DNA from: Sipunculus nudus
Lineage: Eukaryota; Annelida; Sipuncula; Golfingiida; Sipunculidae
Direction: 5' to 3'
DNA length: 64,000 bases
Assembly (NCBI GenBank): GCA_026874595.1
Contig: CM049307.1
Coordinates: 8,085,579-8,149,578, forward strand
Part shown: in pieces, positions 38,682 through 49,018 of the stretch
How positions within the stretch are numbered: the stretch's first letter is position 1
How the letters are laid out: every line of letters starts with the position of its first letter
The notes under the pieces: generated by a model
Told to the model about the DNA's origin: nothing
Databases searched by the model: none
The model's input: the letters and a program-made list of their open reading frames with translations, nothing else
Translations under genes and position numbers: made by a program

Positions 38682-38901
38682 CTGAAGCGTGCAGCTGAAT
38701 AGACTGTTGCAGCACGTCCCCGTGCGGAAACTGCGTAGAAACTGCGACAGCCCCTGGAGCGCTGGAGTGCGTGAGTTGATCTGGCCCGTGGGTAGGGGCT
38801 GTCAAGCCCGCGAGTCCCGGTAGTCCGGGGACGTAGGGAAAACTCTGTCTTGTTACTGTCGGTGTATGGCCAAAGCCTAAACGAGCGGGGTCCAGCGACA
38901 T
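38682..38901 (-). CDS. Exon 1 (coding start) of an unrecognised Pro/Gly/His-rich protein
   Basis: The exon encodes 73 residues starting MSLDPARLGFGHTP and ending with Ser plus the first base of the next codon. The ATG is preferred because an in-frame TGA lies 60 nt upstream and no earlier ATG occurs between them. The coding part ends at a strong donor (CAG|GTAGGA on the minus strand). GC and CpG content is far above the flanks, as expected for a coding first exon. The sequence has no signal peptide, membrane segment or recognisable domain. It is low-complexity, rich in Pro, Gly, Ala, Thr and His, like the disordered N-terminus of many transcriptional regulators; that comparison is inference. 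Its phase joins exactly to the exon at 8049-8210. I am fairly sure it is a real exon and unsure of the family. Confidence 0.75.
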
Positions 38902-39010
38902 GCCGCCCGCACGCTCTACTTCCGGAGCTATGTCACATTCGCTGGTGCCCGATTCTTCTCAGTTGAGCGGGCCCAAGCACTAACACTTCAGCCGAGGCCC
39001 TGCTGAACAT
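38902..39010 (-). promoter_or_regulatory. Presumed 5'UTR / proximal promoter of the minus-strand gene
   Basis: This GC-rich stretch lies directly upstream of the ATG at 38901. It holds a perfect ETS-type site (CCGGAAGT on the minus strand, 38918-38925), typical of TATA-less animal promoters. No TATA box is seen at a suitable distance. CpG dinucleotides are dense here and fall away beyond 39.0 kb, where trinucleotide-poor A-rich sequence begins. The transcription start cannot be fixed from sequence alone. Confidence 0.4.
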
Positions 39011-39581
39011 GCCGCATAAACCTACATCGAACAGAGCAAATAATAATAACAGTAATAATAATAAATAATAATAAAAGATACAACAACAACATACCAACAA
39101 AGCAACAACGTCAATAATAACAACTACAATATAGATCTAATCATTCCAAGCAACAACAGCTACATCAAAACTTGCTGCAAGCTCCTAAAGTTACATTACA
39201 CTAGACAAGGTAGACAGAAAAACCTATCCATCAACCTTAACCGAATATAAGGAAATAAAAATATGCAGCTCTTAACAATCTTATATTTATAAATGTATAC
39301 TTTGTTTGTGAATAAATACTAATTAGCTATAGACTGACCTTTCAAACCCCTTTCACACAAAATCTTTCATACTTGTATACTATTTTTAAATGACTCCTTA
39401 AATAATTATTTTTTAAATTAAATTCCTACATATATATCCCCGAGAGTAGATGTTTAATATTAAAAAATCACTGTATTCTCTGTGAAAAGGTATATGTACA
39501 GAAATGATTCAGCAGATACGCCGTTCTCAATAATCGAGAAAATACACCCCTCTCATAGTCGGTGATCAGATTTATATTATA
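39011..39581. other. A-rich upstream segment with AAT/CAA trinucleotide runs
   Basis: At 39041-39120 the sequence is a run of AAT and CAA triplets, followed by unremarkable AT-rich DNA. It may hold distal promoter or leader sequence of the minus-strand gene. No motif stands out. Confidence 0.3.
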
Positions 39582-39582
39582 T

Positions 39583-39657
<75 letters not shown>
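39582..39657. repeat. (GT)n(GC)n(GT)n alternating purine-pyrimidine tract
   Basis: The 76 bp of uninterrupted purine-pyrimidine alternation has a GCGCGCGCGCG centre at 39604-39615. This is the classic composition for Z-DNA. It lies about 680 bp upstream of the minus-strand start codon. Confidence 0.95.
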
Positions 39658-39658
<1 letters not shown>

Positions 39659-39819
39659 CTCACTTCAGGATTTATAAACGGTAACTCCATGCTCCAAGTA
39701 ATATTTCTTGTCCTTGCTTTTCTAAATATTTACTATATATTTCGAAGACATTTGTTTAAAATAAGAGACACGTTACGGCATGCATAAATATCTGCATCAC
39801 GTATATATCTGCATGTATA

Positions 39820-40011
39820 CCAGGGGGTCCGGACCCATCCCCCTTTTTCATCAAAAACAACGTTTTTTAAGGGCTTCAGACAAAATTTTGCGGCTTGCCC
39901 CCCCCCCCTTTTCCAGACCTTGGGACCTTTTTTTAGGGTTTTCATTAGTCCTTCTGGGTTGGACCCCCCCCCCCCCTCCCACCTTTTCCATAATCCTGGA
40001 TCCGCCCCTGG
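39820..40011 (+). mobile_element. Intact G/C-rich MITE
   Basis: The 192-bp unit runs from CCAGGGGGTCC to GGATCCGCCCCTGG, with terminal CCAGGGG/CCCCTGG inverted and TA on both sides as a likely target duplication. Two poly-C tracts lie inside (39897-39908 and 39964-39976). It has no coding potential; the open frames over it are shadows. Similar GGATCC-bearing elements are common in marine invertebrate genomes, from general knowledge. It is the reference for reading the split copy at 12575-15819. Confidence 0.65.
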
Positions 40012-41674
40012 TATTCTTAAACTAAAGGCCATGCACTCTTCCTTCAGTAAAGGCAACTGGGTGCCAAGCTAATTACCAAAATTCTAACTGTTATTTCCTT
40101 TCCTGAATTCAAAGCCGCATTAATTTCCCCAAAGTATTCTTCTTTCTATGAACCCTTTTAATGTTTTTGTTGCTTTAAAATGATTTTCAAAGCATTTATG
40201 CTCCTGTGTAGAGATAATGGAACCGCTATCTGTGAGAAACGATTTAAAATTTAATAAACTGTGACATTCCCAGACGTTGTTTTCACGCAAATGTTAACTC
40301 CAGACATGGCATCGTCAAAAACCAATATAATGTCAACACTGGGCATAGAAAGAAGCGTCGTTGTTTATCGTTTATGACCATGCAGACCAATTCATGGGTC
40401 ACTCAAGTGGTATGGTGCAAGCTATATATACGCTGGACGGTCAGTAATGCTTTCATGATGGTTATATAAGTTATGCTGCTCAGAAAACATTATATATAAA
40501 AGTCTAAGCAAATTACTTTAAAAAGTTATGGACCATGTTATTAGACATATGGTATATAATTTAATTTATATGTATTGCTGTAAATTCCGGTTTTGTTAAT
40601 AACTTTGCGAAATACCTCTGCCACAGAAGATATATACAATTATACAAATATACAAAAGTATACAATGAAGCCATGGCTTTATGAAAAGTTTGTTTGTCGA
40701 TGTATGTATATTTCACCTCGTGAGTGTATATTATAAGGAGACAAAATAAAGTAGAATGTCTGCAAAACTTAGCATGTCAAGATGGCATGCTAATAAAGGA
40801 AACGTCGCGTTCTTCGATAATCACATGCACCACAAGCTGGAGAAACAGTTTTATAGCTTTTTACTGGTTTTGGGGCTGCCCGCGTATGGCTGGCTTACAG
40901 CAAACGTCTCTACGGGTTTAACATGAAATATGCTTATTGTGGAAGCAGACCTGGTAATGAGATAACAGGTCAGGGGATAATGCTGAAAACTGGCGCGTGG
41001 ATGGATGTCTTGGAGGATTTTTCTTTCACATCCAGATTCTTTATACCAGGCCTCACAGATTTCTTCTGTTCCAAAAGATTTAGTCTCCGCGTGCAGATGG
41101 TTCACTCTATATGCTCTTTGAAGGTGTAACGTGTTTGTATCATGTAGAATTGCATTCCTTTAGGAAATGACCGACAACGTAGAGGCCCACATGTTTGTGG
41201 GCCTCTGTTAATTCTGATCGCATGTTCAGTATAGGGCTTGGGGTCCCTGCTACCTCGTCCGCTGGCGTGAGATGGCCTAATAATAGTGACCCACAGGTCT
41301 CAAGGTCAAACGGGTCATCCATTTACACATTTTGAAGGCGATATCGAGGAAACAGCGCACGTTGGTCGTTGCCAAGTTTGTCGGCAGTCATGTGTCCAGT
41401 AAAGATGCAGTGCATGCTTAGGTCTAAAAATGCTTCTTTCCTAAAAAACTACTTTTACTTATAGATGATATGATGGGTGAATGGAGTAGAGTTTTTTAAA
41501 ACTGCTAAGTTAAAGCGTTTCATTCATAATGATGACTGCTCTTAACTTCCTCTCCTTGATAATTTATTTATTTATCCTGCAGACATCTTTTCTCGTCAAC
41601 CATGCACGCGTTTTCCGTGTATCCTGCAAACAAACCTCATCCATTTCGAGGTAATTTTAGTTTATATTCATGGG

Positions 41675-41677
<3 letters not shown>
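40012..41677. other. Upstream DNA without recognised features
   Basis: No gene is recognised. Several frames of 60-84 codons in 40724-41322 are open on both strands in a slightly GC-richer stretch. None has splice-site or composition support. Confidence 0.35.

Positions 41678-41729
<52 letters not shown>
41678..41729. repeat. (TA)n array, about 52 bp
   Basis: Uninterrupted TA dinucleotides. It is the first (leftmost) long TA array in the window. Confidence 0.95.
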
Positions 41730-41866
41730 TTTCCTCCATGTTAATACAAAAAGCTTTGTGTTTTCACGTTTGTTTCAAATTTATTCTAATAAGCTGTTAA
41801 TTTTTTAAAATATAGAGAACGTTGTTACTTTTCATAAATTGCTAAAGTTAAATTTTCACACACAAA

Positions 41867-41869
<3 letters not shown>

Positions 41870-41907
<38 letters not shown>
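41870..41907. repeat. (TA)n array, about 38 bp
   Basis: Uninterrupted TA dinucleotides, about 140 bp beyond the previous array. Confidence 0.95.
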
Positions 41908-41909
<2 letters not shown>

Positions 41910-41931
41910 AGTATATTAAGCTATATATCTT

Positions 41932-41936
<5 letters not shown>

Positions 41937-41967
<31 letters not shown>
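41937..41967. repeat. (TA)n array, about 31 bp
   Basis: Separated from the preceding array by 29 bp that are also TA-rich. Confidence 0.9.
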
Positions 41968-41971
<4 letters not shown>

Positions 41972-42184
41972 CTTATATTCAGCTTTATATCTTTATTTAA
42001 AAATGTATTGTATGCCTCAAGCATACTTTCTGACTCATTATGTACGTAATGGCCGCGCGGAACATGTATTCCCGTTACCCCCATGCAGGCACTCTCTCCC
42101 TTGATCACAAAATGCGAAAAATAAAAATGCTGTCTGCTGCAGGTTTACATGAGAAACTAAATCCAGGCTAGTGGCTTACTATAC

Positions 42185-42186
<2 letters not shown>

Positions 42187-42242
<56 letters not shown>
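42187..42242. repeat. (TA)n array, about 56 bp
   Basis: Uninterrupted TA dinucleotides. Confidence 0.95.
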
Positions 42243-42244
<2 letters not shown>

Positions 42245-42691
42245 CAGACGTATGCAATATATAGATCTCGCAGGTTTATATGTTTAAGTATAGAATTCCT
42301 ATATCATACGACTTTGCATACTCATATTCACAAATTTAAATACATAAATATTATATATATGTTTTAATAAACAATTATTATTCCATATTTTTCGGAATAT
42401 TTAAAATATATTATAAACAGGATACACAGAGAAAATCACTTTTTTTTATTCATGGATGAAAAATATATTTGTCCATAAATGTACTGCATATATCTTATTC
42501 TTATATATGAATAGTTTATGATAAAATAATATTTTCTAAAGTTACCTTTAAAAGTCATCTGCAGAAAATGCAACTCATGCATAAGGGGGAGCAAGCTTGT
42601 GAATATTTGTGGCTATATACTATAATGCATAATTAAACACAAACACATATTAAACATACATAAATATAATATTTAATGATTCATATTATAT

Positions 42692-42692
42692 G

Positions 42693-42736
<44 letters not shown>

Positions 42737-42768
42737 TTAATAATTAATAATTAATAATTAATAATTAT
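42692..42768. repeat. (AAT)n followed by a 7-bp ATTAATA repeat
   Basis: About 40 bp of AAT triplets run directly into five copies of a 7-bp AT-only unit, suggesting one tract grew from the other. Confidence 0.85.
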
Positions 42769-42829
42769 AGATTATATATAATTTATATATATTGTATATA
42801 TCAAATTTTACTATTCAACATATTTAAGA

Positions 42830-42832
<3 letters not shown>

Positions 42833-42871
<39 letters not shown>
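42833..42871. repeat. (TA)n array, about 39 bp
   Basis: Uninterrupted TA dinucleotides. Confidence 0.95.
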
Positions 42872-42873
<2 letters not shown>

Positions 42874-43677
42874 ATCCTAATCAATTGCCTGATTTAAATA
42901 GCCCTGTTTTAAAAATATGAACATATCGGAGGTGTCAGATGTTAATTTTTACGCTATGAGCAGGCCCTGCATGCATAAACATATCCAATGAGGTAAAACA
43001 AACAAACACCAAGTAAAATGTCCGCAATGCGACGGGTTTAACCGTTATTGAACGCGTCGGTCTCCCGGTACAAACTGTTCTTTTAACCGACCTGATGGTC
43101 TGCTGTATTTCTAACAGACAAGCAAGCCACGGTTACGGAACCCTCATGTGCAGGCTGTATATCTAACAAGACAGAAATTTTACGATAAAGGGTTTTTTTC
43201 AAAGATACAATCAAAAATAGTGTCCGGGATTATTGGCTTTCTTCCCAATGTTCATGACATGTTTCCATGTCACAATATATGTAGGCGTTAGATGTAACAT
43301 CTAGTATACATGCATGTACGCGCGTACACCTATACTTTATACAATTTTATATCTAATAAAAAAATAAAAGCTGCATCAAACCTGATGTTATTTTCAGATT
43401 GCCTTATTTTATACTTTAATTTATAAGATGTACTGCACGTATGTTGCATACATACACACTTGCAAGATCTGTATCCTTGTACACGGGACACTTGCGTTCC
43501 ATTTTAATAGAATTTGTACGGGATTTAATAAACTGACAAACCGAGTAGCAGCGAAAGATGTGTCTCTCTCGCTTTTCTGCAAATTCTTTCGCGCGATGTG
43601 CTTCCTTGTTAATGTACAAAAACCATAAGCCACGTTAAAGTATACACTTATACAAGATTTCACTTAGTGACAACCGG

Positions 43678-44110
43678 GTGCAATTATCTCCAAATACAGC
43701 ATATATATCCTCTGGAGTTTTGATAACGTGCAGCTGCACTGGATCAAAAAGTAAACGGTCATCGTTTTTGGTTTTACTCAAGATGTACATCCACGTGAGC
43801 GGGTTTCGTCAGTATATACCGCGTGCCGTCCAAGCAGGGCCGCGTTCAAAACAAACAACACGCGGTAGGCGTGGTGGATTGAATATTTCACCGAATGACA
43901 ATAAGAAGACATCCTTCAAAACAACATCTTCTCATTCAAGATGGAATAAAGGAGACCTTCTAAAAAGCGGACTGCTCTCATCTCGATAATAGACCACGCA
44001 CCTGCGCCGCGGCTCCCGACGCAACATACCTGCAGCTCACGGTATCGTCATCTTAAAAATGCCGGGCACGCACGGTGTCTCCTTATATCACATGCGCCCG
44101 TCTAACTTAT
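43678..44110. other. CpG-richer segment without an assigned gene
   Basis: CpG is locally frequent (for example GCCGCGTTC, CACGCGGTAGGCG and CGCCGCGGC). A plus-strand frame is open to 43989, with an internal ATG near 43784 and a basic, Ser/Lys-rich translation. There is no recognisable family or splice pattern. It may be a regulatory island or an unrecognised exon. Confidence 0.25.
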
Positions 44111-44747
44111 ACTTATCCTGATAAATTCCAAAAGCGTTAAATTTCCAGCGCCGCATGAAAACAATTTTACTCATTAGTTTATTGGGCAATTACATTAAAC
44201 CATGTATTTTCTGCAGGGGTCGGTTTTTGTTAAGCTGCAAGCATGGATCAATATTGACTCAACGTCGTCTATATATGTATAGGCTTATCTTTATCTAATG
44301 CCTCCACCATCGGCCCCAAACATATATCGCAATAACATGGTTGCGTAAATTAGATATACAGAATATTTCAATATACAGAAAACTCCTTGTTACTCTTTAT
44401 CTTGTATATTTTTCAATGTGCGACTCTGTGATATCTTTTAAAATTTCATAAAAGGTAATTATATATTATTCATTGGGTATTTATTACATATATATCATAT
44501 ATATAATGCCAATAATATATGTTTTATATGGATGTATATACATATATATACGTATGGATATATGTATATATATATATGTTCTCATATTTCACATTTATTT
44601 ATAAAAACTATTTATTATATATAACGACTCTCTCTTAATGGAAGAGACACAGAGAGACTTCTTTGAAACATCCAGATTTTCTACTTTATTAGGGTTTCCG
44701 TTGTTGTGGAAGACTTTCGACTATATATACACGCACAGACATATAAA

Positions 44748-44750
<3 letters not shown>

Positions 44751-44807
<57 letters not shown>
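44751..44807. repeat. (TA)n array, about 57 bp
   Basis: Uninterrupted TA dinucleotides. Confidence 0.95.
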
Positions 44808-44811
<4 letters not shown>

Positions 44812-45167
44812 CGTCGGGGAGAGGGTATATACAACAGATGCAGGCCAAACAAGGAACTGTTCAGTCTTATTTAAATCCTGGTATATATCATAGTTTAAAG
44901 CAGCATAGTGTATCTATATAAGTACATGAAGGAAAGTCATGTACTAACAACAGAGACAACTTTATTCACTATTCTTCGATCATCTTTATTTATACCATGC
45001 ATGCATTAGTCACTCTTTCATATATAATACTGTACGTATATAGTTTCGTGCAACATGTTGCATTCATCATGCATTAAGACAGTTTTACCTGATGTGTGCA
45101 ACCAGATGTACGAAACTACGTGTAAAGTAGTAATAATCTCTGGCAAAATTTGAATCATCTATTTGTA

Positions 45168-45171
<4 letters not shown>

Positions 45172-45227
<56 letters not shown>
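45172..45227. repeat. (TA)n array, about 56 bp
   Basis: Uninterrupted TA dinucleotides. Confidence 0.95.
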
Positions 45228-45230
<3 letters not shown>

Positions 45231-45507
45231 CAAATATTTCAATAAAACATGTATAGACAGTTGAAATTGGCATATAACGATGTATATAAAAATATCGGCA
45301 TTGCTTAAAAGTTGGTCACATAAAAAAGTGTATAAAGCTCTATATAAATTATATATATATATATAACTTATAAATATATATCTTTATATATTAAAAATAT
45401 ATATATATGTGTAACGTCAAGTAAGAATTATCTGTGCACATGTAACCTTCTACACGATGTACTTCCTAAAGTTTTATCACTTTTAACCCGAATATACAAA
45501 ATGAAAC

Positions 45508-45512
<5 letters not shown>

Positions 45513-45573
<61 letters not shown>
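45513..45573. repeat. (TA)n array, about 61 bp, one interruption
   Basis: TA dinucleotides broken once by TTT near 45545. Confidence 0.95.
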
Positions 45574-45577
<4 letters not shown>

Positions 45578-45939
45578 AAATAAATATACTTGTGGCATGC
45601 AAGTTAATTGGCATCCAAGACTATTTGCCTGCTACTCGAAGCTTCAAGTGTACAGCACAGCGACAATTTCATTAATGGCGTGGAGCAGTCCGGCTTGCAT
45701 GCAAATTATTTGAAAAGTGTAAATGGCCCAATGGATATTTAGTTTAAGCATCAAAATCACACTTGTATATTATTTAAGACCTGTATTTACCCTGCACATA
45801 TACATGCTAGAATGGTATGGTTTATTTATACCAGAGTTATTACTATTATTAAAGCAAAGTGGCAAACTTTGTATGTGAAAATTAGTTGTTATGACTAGTT
45901 TAAAGTTTCATGTTTCATATTTCATATTGTATACACACA

Positions 45940-45942
<3 letters not shown>

Positions 45943-45985
<43 letters not shown>
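45943..45985. repeat. (TA)n array, about 43 bp
   Basis: Uninterrupted TA dinucleotides following GCATGCA-like sequence. Confidence 0.95.
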
Positions 45986-45987
<2 letters not shown>

Positions 45988-46863
45988 TATATTCTCTCGT
46001 GGTGCTGTTAATACATTTTAAACGATTATTGCATGCCTGCATGTTTTTACTATATGTTTTTACTATATCAGGTATAATTCCTAGCTAGCTTTCTGTGTTC
46101 CTTTTATTGTTGACTCGTTTGCTGGTGAATTTATTAAATTACCAAGTAACCTCTCAAACTTGTGTATATATACATGTCTCATTTAGTAATATAATAATGT
46201 GGGCTCATGGGGTTTAATTCATTTTTACGTGCATGTTCATACTTAATATGTATATATCCAATTATTAACGTATATATAAATGTATATATTTATATATATA
46301 ACATGACACGCACATAATCTAGAGATAAATATATATGCATGTTAATCAATCAGTACCGCTCCTTCCGACATATATTTCCGTGCATATATGTTATATATAA
46401 GTAGAAGTAAGATCAATTAAACACTTTACATCGCTCTGTCCTCAAAGTAAGTTCTAATGAAGAGGTGTAAATGGTTATCTGTATGTTAAACAGTTTGCCA
46501 CAGAAGAAAACATGTTAAAGATTGGATTAATGAACGTTCCAGAAAGAAAGCGAAAGAAAAACGGCGACTCCGCGCCGGTCTCTCGCGTGTTTAGCCTATA
46601 TGTCATCTTGAATGGCTTCACAACCCACGCGAAAATATCCTGTTACGCTAGTAACGGTCTTTCTAATCGAAAGAAGGTGCCGTAATGGTGTATATGAACA
46701 AAGGGAAAGTTATATATGCTACAGCGTACAGTTTTAAATACAATTTTCTGTAATGTTTATCAAAGTAGGTATGTTTTATGAGGCGTGCATGTATGAAGGT
46801 GTATTTTCAAACGGCACATGCATGCCGCTGCTGATACAGCCGCAATTCAAAACCGATTCCAAG

Positions 46864-47076
46864 TTAAATGTGTCCCCAACTTAATCTTCCGTTCTCCGGA
46901 TCAAAAGGATAATAATAAAAGGGCCCATATGGACGGACATTAGGAGTTTGTTTGACCTTAGTTGACCAATATTGACCCGGCTGCCTGGGGTCACGCTGGA
47001 GTGACGCCTGTTGCGGTAGAAGTAGAAGACGTTCCCTCGGCCCGACCGCCGCGTGCACGCCGCCACCAGTCGTCAT
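46864..47076 (-). CDS. Hypothetical 70-residue ORF in a GC-rich patch
   Basis: An ATG-initiated frame starts at 47076 and ends at a TAA near 46864. Its C-terminal half (PYGPFYYYPFDPENGRLSWG) is protein-like rather than low-complexity, and its GC is well above background. A TATAAATA lies about 20 bp upstream on the minus strand, too close to the ATG for a normal leader. A second minus-strand frame is also open over the same stretch, which weakens the case. It could be an exon fragment, an old transposon piece or chance. I recognise no family. Confidence 0.2.
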   Translation of the reverse strand: MTTGGGVHAAVGPRERLLLLPQQASLQRDPRQPGQYWSTKVKQTPNVRPYGPFYYYPFDPENGRLSWGHI

Positions 47077-47439
47077 AACTTGCTTGTTGTGCGGGTATTT
47101 ATACCAATTTACTACATTAATATGTAATTTTTCAGTTGATGACAGTATTTTTCAGCTATTCTCCATCATTTTACCGATCAGATAAATGAGTCACATTTTT
47201 ATTTCAGCGAAGATTAACGAAGATATCAATTAAGTTATGGTGGCTCTTCAAAAAAAAATTCAGCATGCGCTAACCATGGTGGCTGAAATTGACGGAAGAT
47301 ATTCGCTGATACTAAATCTGTTAATGCTTTTCTCAATGTTTTGTGACAACCTTCACAGTTATATATATGAACAGACCTGGCGGTTAGATTTATGAAATTT
47401 TAACACAAGATATACAGACAATACTCAAACCTGTGGTGC

Positions 47440-48540
47440 CGTGATTAGCAGAGCGACTTTACTAGGCGGCGCGGGCCTGATCTCGTGCTCGTTCTGACAT
47501 CAAATGGTTAAGATCACACGATCTAGTAATTTCCTGTGTGTTTAAATGTTTTGCTGACAACAAATGATCTACAGAAATCAGCTGATTAAACCCAGAGATC
47601 AAGAGAGAAAACCTGTTCAGACCGGGCTGTGTTTGACCCATTGATTTCAAGTCGGTTGGCCAACTGCTTGGTGAGATACCGGTACATATATATGCAGACA
47701 GTAAACAGATAGCATAAGGCTAGTTTAGAAGGGTAACTCACCCCAAAACGCTCCACGTCTAATGATTACTCCGAATGAAGTAAAAATTCCATCGCATACA
47801 TAAGCTAGCGGGTTCACCACAATGGCGGAATTGGCCTATGTGAGCAGAATGAGCAGAAATTCCTTCAGTGTTGTCAACGAAGCTCGATCCGGTAAACTTG
47901 GCGAGCAGCACACATACGTTATTGTGTACACTCGAGCCGTCTATCATCAACACGGGTAAACATGCAGTCATTGGTCCATCGCAGGGACCCCGCGGCGGTA
48001 CTGGTGTGTTCTGATCTCAGAGACCAGGGGCGCCGGGGACTCAAGTACCCCTACCGCTCGTCCATAACGACACCATCCTCAACAAGGACGGGGTCCAGAG
48101 GACCGGACAGACAATGCGGAAACAGGGAGGGGGCGAAGGTCATCGGGGGCACAAAACGGTAAACCCTGTAAATCCACGATTGTCAGGGCAACCGAGCATA
48201 TGCCAGTTAATAGATACGATCTTGACAATATATATAATTAATCTAGTGGTTGAGATAGTCGGGGCTACTGAGCGTTTATTTACATTGGTGGTTGGTTAGC
48301 GAAGTCTTCCTGAACTAAACCCACCACTGGGCCGTGCTATCCCGTGCCGTCCCCGTTAACGATCGCTCAGGGAGAGAGTGCTGGTTTAACATTGATCACG
48401 GAGAGCCTGGCAGTGCACATATGGCGTATTTCTACAGCGCCCCAGGGAATTCCTGATCTCAAGAGATGTACATTATATCCGTGGACAGGATACAACAGGC
48501 ACCCACCCAAACCCTTGTGGATTTACAAAGTATAGTTAGG
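47440..48540. other. GC/CpG-richer segment without an assigned gene
   Basis: It contains dense CpG stretches (47980-48150) and several short ATG frames, for example 47962-48162 on plus with a fair donor (CG|GTAAAC) near 48157. GATTAGCAGAGCG at about 47443 faintly resembles a tRNA A box, but no B box follows. It could be an exon or regulatory region of a neighbouring gene. Confidence 0.25.
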
Positions 48541-48779
48541 AGAACGGGTCACCAAATAAAGCAGTAAAATATTGGGTGTTTGTTTTAGACTTTATTATGG
48601 CCAGTCAATCGAGTTTGTATGTCACGTGGAAAGAATACCGAGTCACTTCAAAAGAGTTGTAATATCCAACACTACATTGTTGTAAACTGCATGTCCGCAA
48701 ATATCGAGATATGGCAAAGCTGAATAAAAATAGAGAGAGAGTGGAAGAGAAAGAAATGTATACAGTATGTAAATCTGTG

Positions 48780-48784
<5 letters not shown>

Positions 48785-48829
<45 letters not shown>
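48785..48829. repeat. (TA)n array, about 45 bp, left flank of the Penelope-like remnant
   Basis: It runs directly into ATGGTATAGCCATG, the start of the remnant. Confidence 0.95.
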
Positions 48830-48830
<1 letters not shown>

Positions 48831-48951
48831 GGTATAGCCATGTTAGTCTGTTGTCGAAATGTATAGGTAAAGAGAGAGAGAGTATCGCCTTTTAGATAGA
48901 TAGGCACAGGCTTCTTCGTCAGGTGGTAAGTGGCGTCACCCTTTCTCTTTA

Positions 48952-48957
<6 letters not shown>
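48830..48957 (-). mobile_element. Penelope-like element remnant with hammerhead-ribozyme-like core
   Basis: On the minus strand the order is CACCTGACGAAGAAGCC..., TAAAAGGCGATACTC, then ACAGACTAACATGGCTATAC. This order (CUGAYGA, stem II, GAAA, stem III, then a conserved CAGACTAACAYGGCT end) is characteristic of the ribozyme-bearing repeats of Penelope-like retroelements, recalled from family knowledge. CTGACGA is at 48916-48922. The GAAA box reads TAAA (about 48891-48894), so the conserved G12 is lost and self-cleavage is unlikely. A perfect 13-nt inverted repeat TATAGGTAAAGAG (48862-48874 and 48945-48957) brackets the core where distal stem I would be. Reverse transcriptase sequence is absent. 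Confidence 0.55.

Positions 48958-49015
<58 letters not shown>
48954..49015. repeat. (TA)n array, about 62 bp, right flank of the Penelope-like remnant
   Basis: It begins within CTTTACCTATATAT, overlapping the last bases of the remnant's inverted repeat. Confidence 0.95.

Positions 49016-49018
<3 letters not shown>

Noticed and set aside
39733-40056. 107-codon and 81-codon frames on opposite strands
   Set aside because: They run over the G/C-rich MITE and its homopolymers; there is no coding signal.
41602-45713. Several frames translating as Tyr-Ile repeats
   Set aside because: Pure by-products of (TA)n arrays.
47430-47530. tRNA- or SINE-like A box (GATTAGCAGAGCG)
   Set aside because: No B box (GGTTCGAATCC-like) at the right distance and no cloverleaf.
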